A stretch of DNA of 64,000 nt from Streptomyces formicae (GTDB lineage: Bacteria > Actinomycetota > Actinomycetes > Streptomycetales > Streptomycetaceae), in assembly GCF_002556545.1 (NCBI RefSeq), contig NZ_CP022685.1, forward strand, positions 3,472,001-3,536,000. Reading direction: 5' to 3'. The stretch's first letter is position 1, and each line of letters opens with the position of its first letter. Made by a program: the position numbers and the translations under genes. Shown here piece after piece: positions 39,636-47,663 of this stretch. The notes beneath the pieces are model-generated. The model did no database searches. It saw nothing but the letters and a program-made list of their open reading frames with translations, and had not been told where the DNA came from.

Positions 39636-40918
39636 GGGATCTCCACGGAGAGGACGGTCGGCCCGCCGGGCGGGCTGGTGACCGTCAGTCTGCCATCGAG
39701 GACGGCCAGGCGGTCGGCGAGTCCCGTCAGGCCCGTGCCGCGCCCGGGGTCCGCGCCGCCGCGGCCGTCGTCGCGTACGTCGATGCGGAGCGCTCCGCGG
39801 GTGTGGGCCGCCGTGATCCTCGCCTCGCGCGCGCCGCTGTGCCTGTCGATGTTGGTGAGCGCCTCGCGGACCGCGAAGTAGCCCGCGGACTCCACGGGTT
39901 CGGGCAGGCGCGGGAGTTCCGCGTACTCGATGTCCACGGGGACGGTCGAGCGGTCCGCCGCGTCCTCGATGGCGGCGGTGAGGCCGTAGTCCGCGAGTAC
40001 TTGGGGGTGGATGCCCCGGATCAGCTCGCGCAGCTCGGTGAGCGCGCCGTCCGCCTCGGCGTGCGCCGTGGCGAGGGCGTCGGCAAGCCGCCGCGCGACG
40101 GGCCCTTCGGGGATCCCCGCCGCGTCCAGCCTCGCGAGCCCGAGCGACATCGTCAGGGCGACCAGACGCTGCTGGGCCCCGTCGTGCAAGTCCCGCTCGA
40201 TCCTGCGCCGTTCCGCCTCGAAGGCGTCCACGAGGCGGGCCCTGGACCGGGTCACCTCGGCGAGGCTGTCGGCGAGTTCGGACTCGCGCGGTGCGAGGAG
40301 GAGGCGGGTGAAGGCGGCGCGCGCGGCGGCGTACGCGACCAGCGGCAGCAGCAGTACGAGGAGGAGGACCAGGCCGAGCAGTGCGGTGGCCGTGGCCGCC
40401 GGGTAACCGTCGACCAGCCACAGCTTGGCGGGCCTGATCCCTCCGCTCCCCGCGACGGCGAGGTGCGCCGGCGCGGCGATGAGCAGCGCGGGCAGGGCGA
40501 AGGCGCAGGCCACGACGAGGAGGTCGAGCGGCCACAGGACGAGGGCGAGCAGCACGGTGTAGGCGAGCTCGCGCCAGGTGGCCTGCTCGCGCAGCCGCAG
40601 CCGGAACCAGGCGGCGACGCCCGGGGATTCCGGGGTGCGGTGGGGGGTGGGCGCGGGGGTTTCGGCGGGCTTGAGGAGGCGGAGGCGGCGGCGTTCCAGG
40701 GCGGCGAGGGGGATGCCGGAGAGGGTGAGGGCGGCGAGGAGGGGGATGCCAACGAGAACGATGACGAGGAGGCCGGAGAGGGTTACGAGGACGGTGCCGA
40801 TGAGGAGGACGGTGAGGCCGAGGAGGGCGCCGGTGGCCAGGTAGGCGATGCTGCGGCAGGGGGCGGTGAGGTGAGGTCGGGGCCATCGGGTGGTGCTGGT
40901 GGTGGTCGTCGTCGGCAT
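39614..40918 (-). CDS. NarL-type sensor histidine kinase with multi-TM sensor
   Basis: 434 residues. Four hydrophobic segments (IAYLATGALLGLTVLLIGTV, LVTLSGLLVIVLVGIPLLAA, LAYTVLLALVLWPLDLLVVA, LLGLVLLLVLLLPLVAYAAA), the layout of Streptomyces kinases with a membrane-embedded sensor. The HisKA_3 box is RRRIERDLHDGAQQRLVALT, then ATPase motifs REALTNIDRHSGA and VRDDGRGGADPGRGTGLTG. ATG 40918 is used. Longer than its plus-strand counterpart because of a second membrane pair. The two systems face each other and may cross-talk. Confidence 0.9.
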   Translation of the reverse strand: MPTTTTTSTTRWPRPHLTAPCRSIAYLATGALLGLTVLLIGTVLVTLSGLLVIVLVGIPLLAALTLSGIPLAALERRRLRLLKPAETPAPTPHRTPESPGVAAWFRLRLREQATWRELAYTVLLALVLWPLDLLVVACAFALPALLIAAPAHLAVAGSGGIRPAKLWLVDGYPAATATALLGLVLLLVLLLPLVAYAAARAAFTRLLLAPRESELADSLAEVTRSRARLVDAFEAERRRIERDLHDGAQQRLVALTMSLGLARLDAAGIPEGPVARRLADALATAHAEADGALTELRELIRGIHPQVLADYGLTAAIEDAADRSTVPVDIEYAELPRLPEPVESAGYFAVREALTNIDRHSGAREARITAAHTRGALRIDVRDDGRGGADPGRGTGLTGLADRLAVLDGRLTVTSPPGGPTVLSVEIPCQAEAR

Positions 40919-40979
40919 GGGGTCACGTTAGAGCCGGGGGCGGGTGTGCGCCTTGGGTTCGGCTGTGGGGCGGGGCCGC

Positions 40980-41072
40980 GGGGGTATGTGCGTACTCGCC
41001 GTCCCAGAGCATTGCCAACGGACTTGCTTCCCTGCCTCGTTCACTGATGTGCTCCGTGCGCACATACCCCCA
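40980..41072. repeat. 13-bp inverted repeat enclosing 67 bases
   Basis: Perfect arms GGGGGTATGTGCG and CGCACATACCCCC. The interior (GTACTCGCCG...) is less GC-rich than the flanks. It could be a miniature inverted-repeat element, a long hairpin in the kinase leader, or a two-site operator for the kinase promoter. No target-site duplication was recognised. Confidence 0.6.
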
Positions 41073-41110
41073 CGTCCCCTCGGGCCGTCCAGGCGACTGC
41101 GGCCCGCTTT

Positions 41111-41270
41111 AGGGGCGCGGGGAACTGCGCAAAACCCCGTGTGCCACCGCGCTGGACGTGAGGCACTGCGGCGGATGAGGGAGAAGCCGCCACCTCCCCC
41201 ACCCACCCCGCACGGTGAGGCCGTGGTGCCGCTTTTAGGGGCGCGGGGAACTGCGCGAAACCCCGTGTGA
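41111..41270. repeat. Direct repeat carrying the dispersed 20-mer
   Basis: GGGGCGCGGGGAACTGCGCA at 41111 and GGGGCGCGGGGAACTGCGCG at 41238, 127 bases apart, both continuing AAACCCCGTGTG. Each unit can fold with CGGGG pairing to CCCCG. They lie at the 3' side of the minus-strand acyl-CoA ligase and may stop its transcript. Confidence 0.8.
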
Positions 41271-41337
41271 CACCGCACCGAACGCAGGGAAAAAGCCACC
41301 CCCCTCCCCCACCCACCCGGCAGGGCCCCGCCCCGGT

Positions 41338-43008
41338 CTAAGGGAGCAGCTCGGATCTGCCCTGGGACTCGTACTGGGCCCGCAGCGACGCCACGTCCGC
41401 CCCCGTCAGGGGGTGGTAGGACGCCTGCCCCGGGGCACGCCACCACACGGGGTCGGCGCAGCGGAACGCCTCCGCGCGGAGCGCGGCCCGTGCCACCTTG
41501 TTCGTCGCCGTCACCGGCATCCGCTCCACGATCCGGACGAATCTCGGAGCCATCTTCGTCCCCAAGTCCCGCTGGGAGAGCAGGAATTCGGTGAAGGCGA
41601 GCGGGTCGAAGGGAGTGGAAGGCGGTGGCGCGAGCGCCGCCATGACCTGGTCCCCCGCCACCGGATCCGGCACCGCGTACACCGCCACCGCAGCCGCCCC
41701 CTCGTACCGCGCGAGGATGTTCTCGATGACCGCCGCGGCGAGGTTCTCGCTGTCGACCCGCAGCCGGTCGTCGGTGCGTCCGGCGAAGTAGAGGTGGCCC
41801 TCGGCGTCCCGGTAGAAGAGGTCACCGGTCCAGTACCAGCCGCCCCGCAGCCGCTCCGCCTCCGCCTCCTCGTTGCGCCAGTACCCCTCGAAGGGGTTCC
41901 TTCCCCGGTTCACCAACTCGCCTATGGCAGAGGATCCGTTGAGCAGTCTGCCGTCGGAGGCGAACTCCGCGGGATCGCACTCCCGGCAGGTCCGTGGGTC
42001 CACCACCGCGAGGTCGTCGCCCGGCGCCGCCCTGCCGATCGCCGTCGGCGGCGTGTCCGCAGCGCGCCGGATCGCCGCGCCGCCCTCGGAGGAGCCGTAG
42101 CCCTCGACGAGACGCACCCCGAAACGCTCCTCGAAACGTGCCGCGTCCACCGCCCCCGCCTCGGTCCCGAACCCGACCCGCAGCGGGTTCTCCCGGTCGT
42201 CGGCGCGGGCCGGAGTGGCCAGGATGTACTGGACCGCACGGCCCACGTAGGTGAAGTACGTCGCCCTGAACTCCCGGACGTCGGACAGGAATTGGGACGC
42301 CGAGAAGCGGCGGCGCAGCGCCACCCCGGCCCCGGCGGCCAGCGCGGGCGCCCAGTCCGCGATGACCGCGTTCCCGTGGAACATGGGCATGCAGATGTAG
42401 TGGGTGTCCGTGGAGCGGACGCCGAAGTGCTCGACCAGGGAGCCGCCCGCCGCCGCCAGCCTGCCCTGGCTGCAGATCGCCGCCTTGGGGGCGCCCGTCG
42501 ATCCCGAGGTGAAGTAGAGCAGCATGCGGCTGCGCGGCGTCACGGTCCGCGCGATCTCCGGCTTCGCGCCCGCGTAGGGCGCGAGCAGCTCCGCGTACGC
42601 GTCCGTGTCGGTCACCAGGATGCGCACGGAGGGGAGTTCGAGGCCGTCGAGGAGCGGGAGGTGGGCCCGTTCCGTCACCAGGACCGCGCAGTCGGTGTGC
42701 AGGATGTCGCGGGCCAGTTCGGCGCCGCGCCGCGTGGGATTGATGCCCGCCACCGCGGCGCCCGCGAGCGCCGCCGCGCTCAGCCAGAGGGGGTATTCGG
42801 GGGTGTTGTCGAGCAGGACGCCGATGTGGGGTTCGCCGCGTCGGGGCAGCAGGTCGGCGAGCAGGGCCGCTCTCGCCGCCGCCCCCGCCGCCACCTGGTG
42901 GTGCGTCAGCCGCCCTGTCGCGAAGCGCAGGCCGGTGCGGTGGTCGCCCCAGCGCGCCCGTACGAGTTCCGCGACCGTGGCCGCGGCCGTGTTCCCGGTG
43001 CTCTCCAT
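41338..43008 (-). CDS. Acyl-CoA ligase / AMP-binding enzyme
   Basis: 556 residues. Adenylation motifs: LLYFTSGSTGAPKAAICSQG (A3), YGSSEGG (A5), WYWTGDLFYRDAEGHLYFAG (A7) and RTDDRLRVDSENLAA (A8), with the catalytic Lys in PVTATNKVARAALR (A10). This matches FadD17-like or fatty acid/short-chain acyl-CoA synthetases. It activates a carboxylic acid with ATP and CoA; the chain length is unknown. Start ATG 43008 (MESTGNTAAATVAE); ATG 43038 is also open. A7-A8 are intact, so it should be active. Confidence 0.9.
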   Translation of the reverse strand: MESTGNTAAATVAELVRARWGDHRTGLRFATGRLTHHQVAAGAAARAALLADLLPRRGEPHIGVLLDNTPEYPLWLSAAALAGAAVAGINPTRRGAELARDILHTDCAVLVTERAHLPLLDGLELPSVRILVTDTDAYAELLAPYAGAKPEIARTVTPRSRMLLYFTSGSTGAPKAAICSQGRLAAAGGSLVEHFGVRSTDTHYICMPMFHGNAVIADWAPALAAGAGVALRRRFSASQFLSDVREFRATYFTYVGRAVQYILATPARADDRENPLRVGFGTEAGAVDAARFEERFGVRLVEGYGSSEGGAAIRRAADTPPTAIGRAAPGDDLAVVDPRTCRECDPAEFASDGRLLNGSSAIGELVNRGRNPFEGYWRNEEAEAERLRGGWYWTGDLFYRDAEGHLYFAGRTDDRLRVDSENLAAAVIENILARYEGAAAVAVYAVPDPVAGDQVMAALAPPPSTPFDPLAFTEFLLSQRDLGTKMAPRFVRIVERMPVTATNKVARAALRAEAFRCADPVWWRAPGQASYHPLTGADVASLRAQYESQGRSELLP

Positions 43009-43132
43009 GGGCGCGCACCATAATTGACGGGGCGTCATATTGGCAGGGCGGCGCCGCGCACGCCGTGCGATCGGCACGGCGTGCGCGGAGGCTACCGGTG
43101 GGGTGCGGGGAAGACCCTCACGTCGGGACGGT

Positions 43133-43735
43133 TCAGAACTGGACGTCCGAGCAGGCGTAGAACGCGTTCGCCGTGTCCGCGACCGTCCAGACCGCGACGA
43201 TCACGTGGTGCCCGCTGCGGCCGCCGGGGATGGCGCCACTGTGCGAGAGCGTGGCGGGCGGCTGCTGGCTGTTGTAGGGCACGGTGAGGAACGGCGTGCT
43301 CTCCAGGGCCGCCCTGGTCACGGGCTTGCTGTCGTCCCAGCCCTGCTTGGTGATGAAGTACTTGAAATCGGTGGTGCGGTGCCGCGCGGTGAACTGCCAG
43401 CGGAAGGAGTAGTTCTGACCACCGCTCACCTTCGTCGTCGGCCACGCTCCGCCGCCCGGGGTCTTGGGCGAGTTGAGCTGGTCGAAGCCCGCGACGCCAG
43501 CCGAGCAGATCTTGCCGTCGGCCGGGCCCGCCGCCGGGAAGCCCTTGAGCCCCTCGACGCTCTGCGGTTCGTACTGGATGGAACCACAGCCGGACACCAC
43601 GCCCTTGGCGCAGTTGATCTGCCGACTCGCCGGCAGGTCCGTGTATCCGTGGCTGCTGGCGCCACCGGCGGAGAGCGCGAACGCGCCGACCGTACCGAGG
43701 CCGACCAGGGCCGCGTACATCTTCTTGTTTCGCAT
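43133..43735 (-). CDS. lpmP: AA10 lytic polysaccharide monooxygenase (LpmP-like)
   Basis: 200 residues. After a Sec signal (MYAALVGLGTVGAFALSAGG) cleavage before HGYTDLPAS would leave His29 at the N-terminus, the first histidine-brace residue. The second is His119 in FTARHRTTDFKYFITKQGW. Single AA10 domain, no extra carbohydrate module. It uses copper to cut chitin or cellulose oxidatively outside the cell. In S. lividans the LPMO LpmP lies near cslA-glxA and takes part in hyphal-tip glycan processing; the same neighbourhood is present here. A DasR-like site lies upstream (43786), pointing to N-acetylglucosamine control. Confidence 0.92.
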   Translation of the reverse strand: MRNKKMYAALVGLGTVGAFALSAGGASSHGYTDLPASRQINCAKGVVSGCGSIQYEPQSVEGLKGFPAAGPADGKICSAGVAGFDQLNSPKTPGGGAWPTTKVSGGQNYSFRWQFTARHRTTDFKYFITKQGWDDSKPVTRAALESTPFLTVPYNSQQPPATLSHSGAIPGGRSGHHVIVAVWTVADTANAFYACSDVQF

Positions 43736-43785
43736 GTGCCGCTCCTGCCGAACGTGGGGAGTTCCGTGGGACGTGCGCGCACTGC

Positions 43786-43836
43786 GGTCTAGACCAAGCT
43801 CAGATTATTGCCGTTAGTTGAACATGTCCATACCAA
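43786..43836. promoter_or_regulatory. DasR (dre)-like palindrome and chitinase-type direct repeats upstream of the LPMO gene
   Basis: GGTCTAGACC (43786-43795) is the perfect core of the DasR dre site, extended on one side to GGTCTAGACCAA. On the gene's strand TTGGTCTAGACC is preceded 39 bases upstream by the related TTGGTATGGACA (43825-43836, complement). Pairs of such 12-mers are typical of Streptomyces chitinase promoters. They lie 51-101 bases upstream of the LPMO start codon. Confidence 0.65.
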
Positions 43837-43926
43837 TCCTGGAGAGGATCCGTCCGCATCGCCCCCGCGAGGTCTCCCCGAGTTCACCGTCGGGCCCGTC
43901 GTTCCCCACGACCCGGGCCAGTGGTG

Positions 43927-45093
43927 TCAGCGGTGTTCTCCATGGCCGGTGTAGAACGCCACCGTCAGGTCCTTCACCAGTGCCTTGCGCTCGTAGTCGT
44001 CCAGTTCGACGAGGCCCCGCGTGGTCAGCCGCGTCACCGTGTCCTCGACCGAGTCGACCACCGAGGTCAGCACGGTGTCGCGGTGCCGTGCGTCGAGGGC
44101 CGCGACCCTGCGCCGCTGCATCGCGGCGGCCACCTCGGGGGCGTACTCGATACGGGTCGGCTGCGCCGAGAAGATCTCCACGCCGACCGCCTCCGCCTCC
44201 GCGGCGAGCGCCTTCGTCAGCGCCTCGCCGACGGCCTCGGCGTCGCGCAGGGTGGGGGCGTCGTCGTGGAAGGCGTCGGCGGGCAGCCGCGAGAGCACCC
44301 GTGCGGTGGCCGCCTCCACGCACTCGCGCAGGTATTCCTGGTGGTCGGCGACGGCCAGCGTCGCCCGCGCGGTGTCCTTGACCCGCCACACGACGAGCAC
44401 GACGACCCGCAGCGCCACCCCCGAGCGGTCCACGGCGGGCATCGGCTCGCTCCGCCAGTGGCGCAGCCGTACGTCCACGCGGCGGCGCAGCAGCAGCGGG
44501 TTCACCCACAGGAGGCCGGTGCGCCGGACGGTCCCCCGGTAGCGGCCGAAGAGGCTGAGCACCCAGGCGCCGCCGACCCGGCCCCTGGCGAGCCCGCCGA
44601 ACCCGAACAGGGCGAGCGTCCCCGATCCCGCGAGCGAGGCCCACTGCTGGGCGCCGAGCCCGGCACCGGCGTACCCGGGCAGCCCTGCCACCTGGACCGC
44701 GGCGTCGGGCAGCGTCCCCGCCCACCACAGCGAGAGCACGCACCCCGCGGCGCCCGCGCAGCCGCCGAGCACCCCCGCGATGCCCGGCAGGACCCGCGCG
44801 CGCCGCTCGACGAGGGCCGGGTCGACGTCCGGCACGGCCCGCGCGGGCGGCTCGACGACGACCGGGCGGCGCGCGGTCCTCGGCTGCTCCCCCGTGCCCT
44901 GTCTGCGCCGCACCACGGCGGGCGGCAGCGGCACCGCGGCGGCGGGCTCGTCGGGATCGTCGCGGAAGAGGAGGTGGACGGGGATCTCGGTGGTGGCCTC
45001 GCTCTGGATCACCCGCGGCGGCCGGGCGGTGCCCGGTTCGGGCGCCCCCGCGGGCCCCGGGGACTGCGGCTGTGAAGCTGCCGTCGCACTCAT
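43927..45093 (-). CDS. SPFH/band-7 domain membrane protein
   Basis: 388 residues. The N-terminal 85 residues are disordered and Pro-rich. Three hydrophobic segments lie at about 95-180 (VLPGIAGVLGGCAGAAGCVL, LAGSGTLALFGFGGLA). The band-7/SPFH domain follows (TGLLWVNPLLLRRRVDVRLR, ALRVVVLVVWRVKDTARATL, AEAVGVEIFSAQPTRIEY) with a helical tail that normally oligomerises. Such flotillin-like proteins organise membrane microdomains. The start ATG 45093 sits in a tandem repeat that duplicates the RBS and start codon (see the 45089-45139 entry). Confidence 0.85.
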   Translation of the reverse strand: MSATAASQPQSPGPAGAPEPGTARPPRVIQSEATTEIPVHLLFRDDPDEPAAAVPLPPAVVRRRQGTGEQPRTARRPVVVEPPARAVPDVDPALVERRARVLPGIAGVLGGCAGAAGCVLSLWWAGTLPDAAVQVAGLPGYAGAGLGAQQWASLAGSGTLALFGFGGLARGRVGGAWVLSLFGRYRGTVRRTGLLWVNPLLLRRRVDVRLRHWRSEPMPAVDRSGVALRVVVLVVWRVKDTARATLAVADHQEYLRECVEAATARVLSRLPADAFHDDAPTLRDAEAVGEALTKALAAEAEAVGVEIFSAQPTRIEYAPEVAAAMQRRRVAALDARHRDTVLTSVVDSVEDTVTRLTTRGLVELDDYERKALVKDLTVAFYTGHGEHR

Positions 45094-45139
45094 CCGTGCC
45101 TCCGACTCATCCGTGCCTCCGACTCGTTCGTGCCTGGGT
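45089..45139 (-). repeat. 17-bp tandem repeat duplicating RBS plus ATG, with a six-codon leader frame
   Basis: On the minus strand the unit TCGGAGGCACGGATGAG contains Shine-Dalgarno GGAGG, a spacer and ATG. Units: 45106-45122 and 45089-45105 are identical, and a third at 45123-45139 is degenerate. The unit length is not a multiple of three, so the upstream ATG (45110) opens another frame, MSRRHG then TGA, whose stop overlaps the SPFH ATG (ATGA). Ribosomes could enter at either site. Confidence 0.8.
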
Positions 45140-45242
45140 CTCATCGCTTCCGGAGTCACGTCCGTGCCCGGGTCCACCGCCGCGCCGCACCGCGTGGGCG
45201 CCCGGCTCACGCGCGCGGCCGCGTCACATCCGTCGCCGCGCC

Positions 45243-46589
45243 TCACCGGAACAACCGCCGCCAGGTCTCGGGCCCCGGAAAGCCGTCGGCCGCGGCGCCC
45301 CGCCAGCCCTGCGCCCGCTGGAACGCCTCCACGTTGCGCCGGTCGCTCTCGCCCCAGCTCGGGCCCGGGCCCCGCGTGTAGTGGGTGCCGAAGCCCTTCT
45401 TCACCAGCTGCTCGCCGAGGCGCTCGATCGCCGGGTGCGTCCTGCCCGGGCGGAACACCCCCTTGCCGGGGTAGGCGGGGACGCCCTTCGCGCCGGCGCC
45501 CGTGCCGCCACCGCCGGGACCCGCCGCCCCCGCCCCGATGTCCTTGCCCTTGCCCGACATCAGGTACGACCAGGTGGTGGGGCCCGGCAGGCCGTCCGCG
45601 TCCTTGCCGCGCCAGCCCTGGGCCCGCTGGAACGCCTGCGTCGCCCTGCGGTCGGCGTCGCTCCAGCGTGGTCCAGGACCCGAGCGGTAGTAGCGCTTGC
45701 CGCCCCGGGCGACCAGGGCCTTGCCGAGCCGGGTGACGTACGTGTTGTGCGCGCCGGGACCGAAGGACCCGGCGCCCGGGTAGCGCGTCGCCGATGTACC
45801 GGAGCCGCCAGGGGTGCCGCCCTTCACGCCCTTGAAGCGGTAGGCCACATAGCGGTCCCCGTACGACCAGTAGCCGTATGGAGTGGCCTGCTTGCGGGCG
45901 TGCGGGCGGGCCTGTTCGTAGGCGAGGTAATGCGTGTGCGTGTAATCCGTCCAGCCGCCGAAAATCGTCACGTGCGAACCCTTCGTGGGGTTCGACGGAT
46001 TGTGGAAGAGCAGAATGTCGCCGGGTTGCAGCTGGTCCTTCGAAATGCGGGTCCCGTACTTGTCGAGGCTGCCCGTCCATTCGTTTCCGCTCAGGTTCCA
46101 CGCCATGGAGACAAAGCCCGAGCAGTCCTGCCGGTAGCCGTCGGACCAGTACGCGTCCATGCTGTACGGCACCCGCGCCGCGACCCACTTCTTGGCCCGG
46201 TTGATGATCGCCGAGCGGGTCGTCGACCGATAGGCGAGCGTCGGGGCCGCGCCCGCGGACGCCGGTGTCGCCGTGGCCCCCGGCCTGCCGTGCAGCGGGC
46301 TCGCGGCCCCCTGCGGCATGCCGGGCCCGTCATCGGCGGGAAGGCGCCCGGGGGCCACGGCATGGCCTCCCACCTCGGTGGACGCCACGGCGGGCAGCGC
46401 CTGGCCGCCGCCGAGCACCGTGCACGAAGCGGCCGCGAGCACCAGGGCCCTGCGTGCGCCGTGCGCCGCCGGATGGCCGCCGAGTCGTAGCGGGAGAGCG
46501 TGCGCCGTCGTACGCCGCCAGTGAAGACAACCGGGGCAGTCACAGTCGCTCTCGGGGTCGAATTCCTCGAATACCGGAGCGTCCTCCAT
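45243..46589 (-). CDS. Exported NlpC/P60-type amidase with two peptidoglycan-binding repeats
   Basis: 448 residues from ATG 46589 with GAGGGGA upstream. A long N-region (WRRTTAHALPLRLG) precedes a hydrophobic export segment (ALVLAAASCTVLGGGQALPA). Next is a cysteine-peptidase-like domain: YRQDCSGFVSMAWNLSGN (Cys) and KGSHVTIFGGW (His), as in NlpC/P60 or related amidases. Then come two similar C-terminal modules of about 75 residues, each with GPGPxWSxxDRR, AFQRAQGWRG and DGxPGPxTW, i.e. a PG-binding fold repeated. It should act on the cell wall. Near cslA in Streptomyces a gene of this kind is usual. Confidence 0.85.
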   Translation of the reverse strand: MEDAPVFEEFDPESDCDCPGCLHWRRTTAHALPLRLGGHPAAHGARRALVLAAASCTVLGGGQALPAVASTEVGGHAVAPGRLPADDGPGMPQGAASPLHGRPGATATPASAGAAPTLAYRSTTRSAIINRAKKWVAARVPYSMDAYWSDGYRQDCSGFVSMAWNLSGNEWTGSLDKYGTRISKDQLQPGDILLFHNPSNPTKGSHVTIFGGWTDYTHTHYLAYEQARPHARKQATPYGYWSYGDRYVAYRFKGVKGGTPGGSGTSATRYPGAGSFGPGAHNTYVTRLGKALVARGGKRYYRSGPGPRWSDADRRATQAFQRAQGWRGKDADGLPGPTTWSYLMSGKGKDIGAGAAGPGGGGTGAGAKGVPAYPGKGVFRPGRTHPAIERLGEQLVKKGFGTHYTRGPGPSWGESDRRNVEAFQRAQGWRGAAADGFPGPETWRRLFR

Positions 46590-46765
46590 GCGATTCCCCT
46601 CACACCCCAGGAAAGAATGTCCGCGCATCTGCACGTCCGTCAGTTTCTCAACTGTCCGGAGATACCGCATGTTGACGGTCCGAATGATGCATTCGCCCAC
46701 GCCAGGGGTCCTCGGCCGCCCGCCGGGCCCGCCGGGGGTGGTCGGGAGCACCCCCGCACATCCGG

Positions 46766-46771
46766 TAGAGT
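46766..46771 (+). promoter_or_regulatory. -10 element of tRNA-Lys copy 3
   Basis: TAGAGT, 15 bases before the tRNA, in the same place as TAGTAT in copy 2 and TAAGGT in copy 1. No clear -35 hexamer. Confidence 0.5.
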
Positions 46772-46786
46772 TCTCCAGGTCATCAG

Positions 46787-46860
46787 GCGCCGCTAGCTCA
46801 GTTGGTTAGAGCAGCTGACTCTTAATCAGCGGGTCCGGGGTTCGAGTCCCTGGCGGCGCA
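46787..46860 (+). tRNA. tRNA-Lys (CTT), copy 3
   Basis: 74 nt, identical to copies 1 and 2, anticodon CTT, no encoded CCA. It is preceded by GTCATCAG (GTCAGCAG in the other copies) and followed by CAGACAGC and a strong hairpin. Confidence 0.98.
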
Positions 46861-46868
46861 CAGACAGC

Positions 46869-46898
46869 GAAGGCCCTCCGTTCACGCGGAGGGCCTTC
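46869..46898 (+). terminator. Terminator of tRNA-Lys copy 3
   Basis: Perfect 12-bp arms GAAGGCCCTCCG / CGGAGGGCCTTC with loop TTCACG, nine bases after the tRNA. It is the perfect version of the copy-2 hairpin. Confidence 0.85.
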
Positions 46899-46949
46899 GT
46901 CGTTCCCGCACCGGGCCGGAAGCGGTGCCCGTGCCGCTACCGTTGCGCC

Positions 46950-47663
46950 ATGGCGCGTGACATCCAGGAGCGGATCAAGAGGCTGATCATCGACCAGCGG
47001 CTGCCCTCCGGGGCCACGCTGCCCACCGAGCCCGAGCTGATGGAGCGCCTCGGCGTCAGCCGGAACTCCGTGCGGGAGGCCCTCAAGGCGCTCCAGGCGA
47101 TGGGGATCGTGGAGATCAGGCACGGTTTCGGCACCTATGTCGGCCCGATGTCGGTGGCGCCGATGATCGAGGGGCTCGCCTTCCGTACGGTCGCGGGCCA
47201 CTACCGCGGCGAGGACAGCCTGCTCCAGCTCCTGGAGCTGCGCGAGGCCGTGGAGACCGGCCTGATCGCGCGCCTCGCGGGCCGGATCCCGGACGCCGAC
47301 CTGGCCGAACTGGACGCCTTGGTGGACCGGATGGACGCCGAGGCCGCCTCCCCGCGGGGCGCCGTGGGGGCCGAGACCGACCGCGCGTTTCACGCCACCC
47401 TCTACCGGGGCCTCGGGAACGTTCTGCTCGGCGAGGTCCTCGAGGCGTTCTGGGACGCCTTTCACAAGGTCCGCACAGATCTCGTCGACGTACCGCAGGA
47501 TCCCAAGGTCACCTGCCGCCAGCACCGCGAGATCCTGGAGGCCGTGCGCTCGGGCGACGCCCTCCGGGCTGAGCAGGCCATACGCGAGCACTTCGGCAAC
47601 ATCCGCGCCCGCCTGAGCTCACCCGCCCCAACAGACGCCCCAAATCGCTCGTATGACCGGTAA
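46950..47663 (+). CDS. GntR-family (FadR/FCD) transcriptional regulator
   Basis: 237 residues. GntR winged helix at about 5-70 (DIQERIKRLIIDQRLPSGAT, LPTEPELMERLGVSRNSVRE, ALKALQAMGIVEIRHGFGTY). The FCD effector domain follows (LLQLLELREAVETGLIARLA, DRAFHATLYRGLGN, CRQHREILEAVRSGDALRAE) with the metal-binding Asp/His residues expected of FCD proteins. It senses a small acid, unknown here. Start ATG 46950. It may control a neighbouring sugar or acid pathway; there is no direct partner next to it. Confidence 0.9.
   Translation: MARDIQERIKRLIIDQRLPSGATLPTEPELMERLGVSRNSVREALKALQAMGIVEIRHGFGTYVGPMSVAPMIEGLAFRTVAGHYRGEDSLLQLLELREAVETGLIARLAGRIPDADLAELDALVDRMDAEAASPRGAVGAETDRAFHATLYRGLGNVLLGEVLEAFWDAFHKVRTDLVDVPQDPKVTCRQHREILEAVRSGDALRAEQAIREHFGNIRARLSSPAPTDAPNRSYDR

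Larger units (their letters stand above)
40919..41337. other. 419-base region with repeats and no gene
   Basis: Gap between the kinase start and the acyl-CoA ligase end. It has a 13-bp inverted repeat GGGGGTATGTGCG (40980-40992) / CGCACATACCCCC (41060-41072) with 67 bases between. Two direct copies of the dispersed 20-mer begin at 41111 and 41238, each preceded by TTTA and followed by CCCCGTGTG. ORFs through it are composed of repeat-derived sequence and are not credible. Confidence 0.7.

Noticed and set aside
21324..46860. Integrated genetic element between tRNA-Lys copies
   Set aside because: No integrase, relaxase or phage gene lies between the copies and the whole tRNA is repeated, not just the 3' end expected for att sites.
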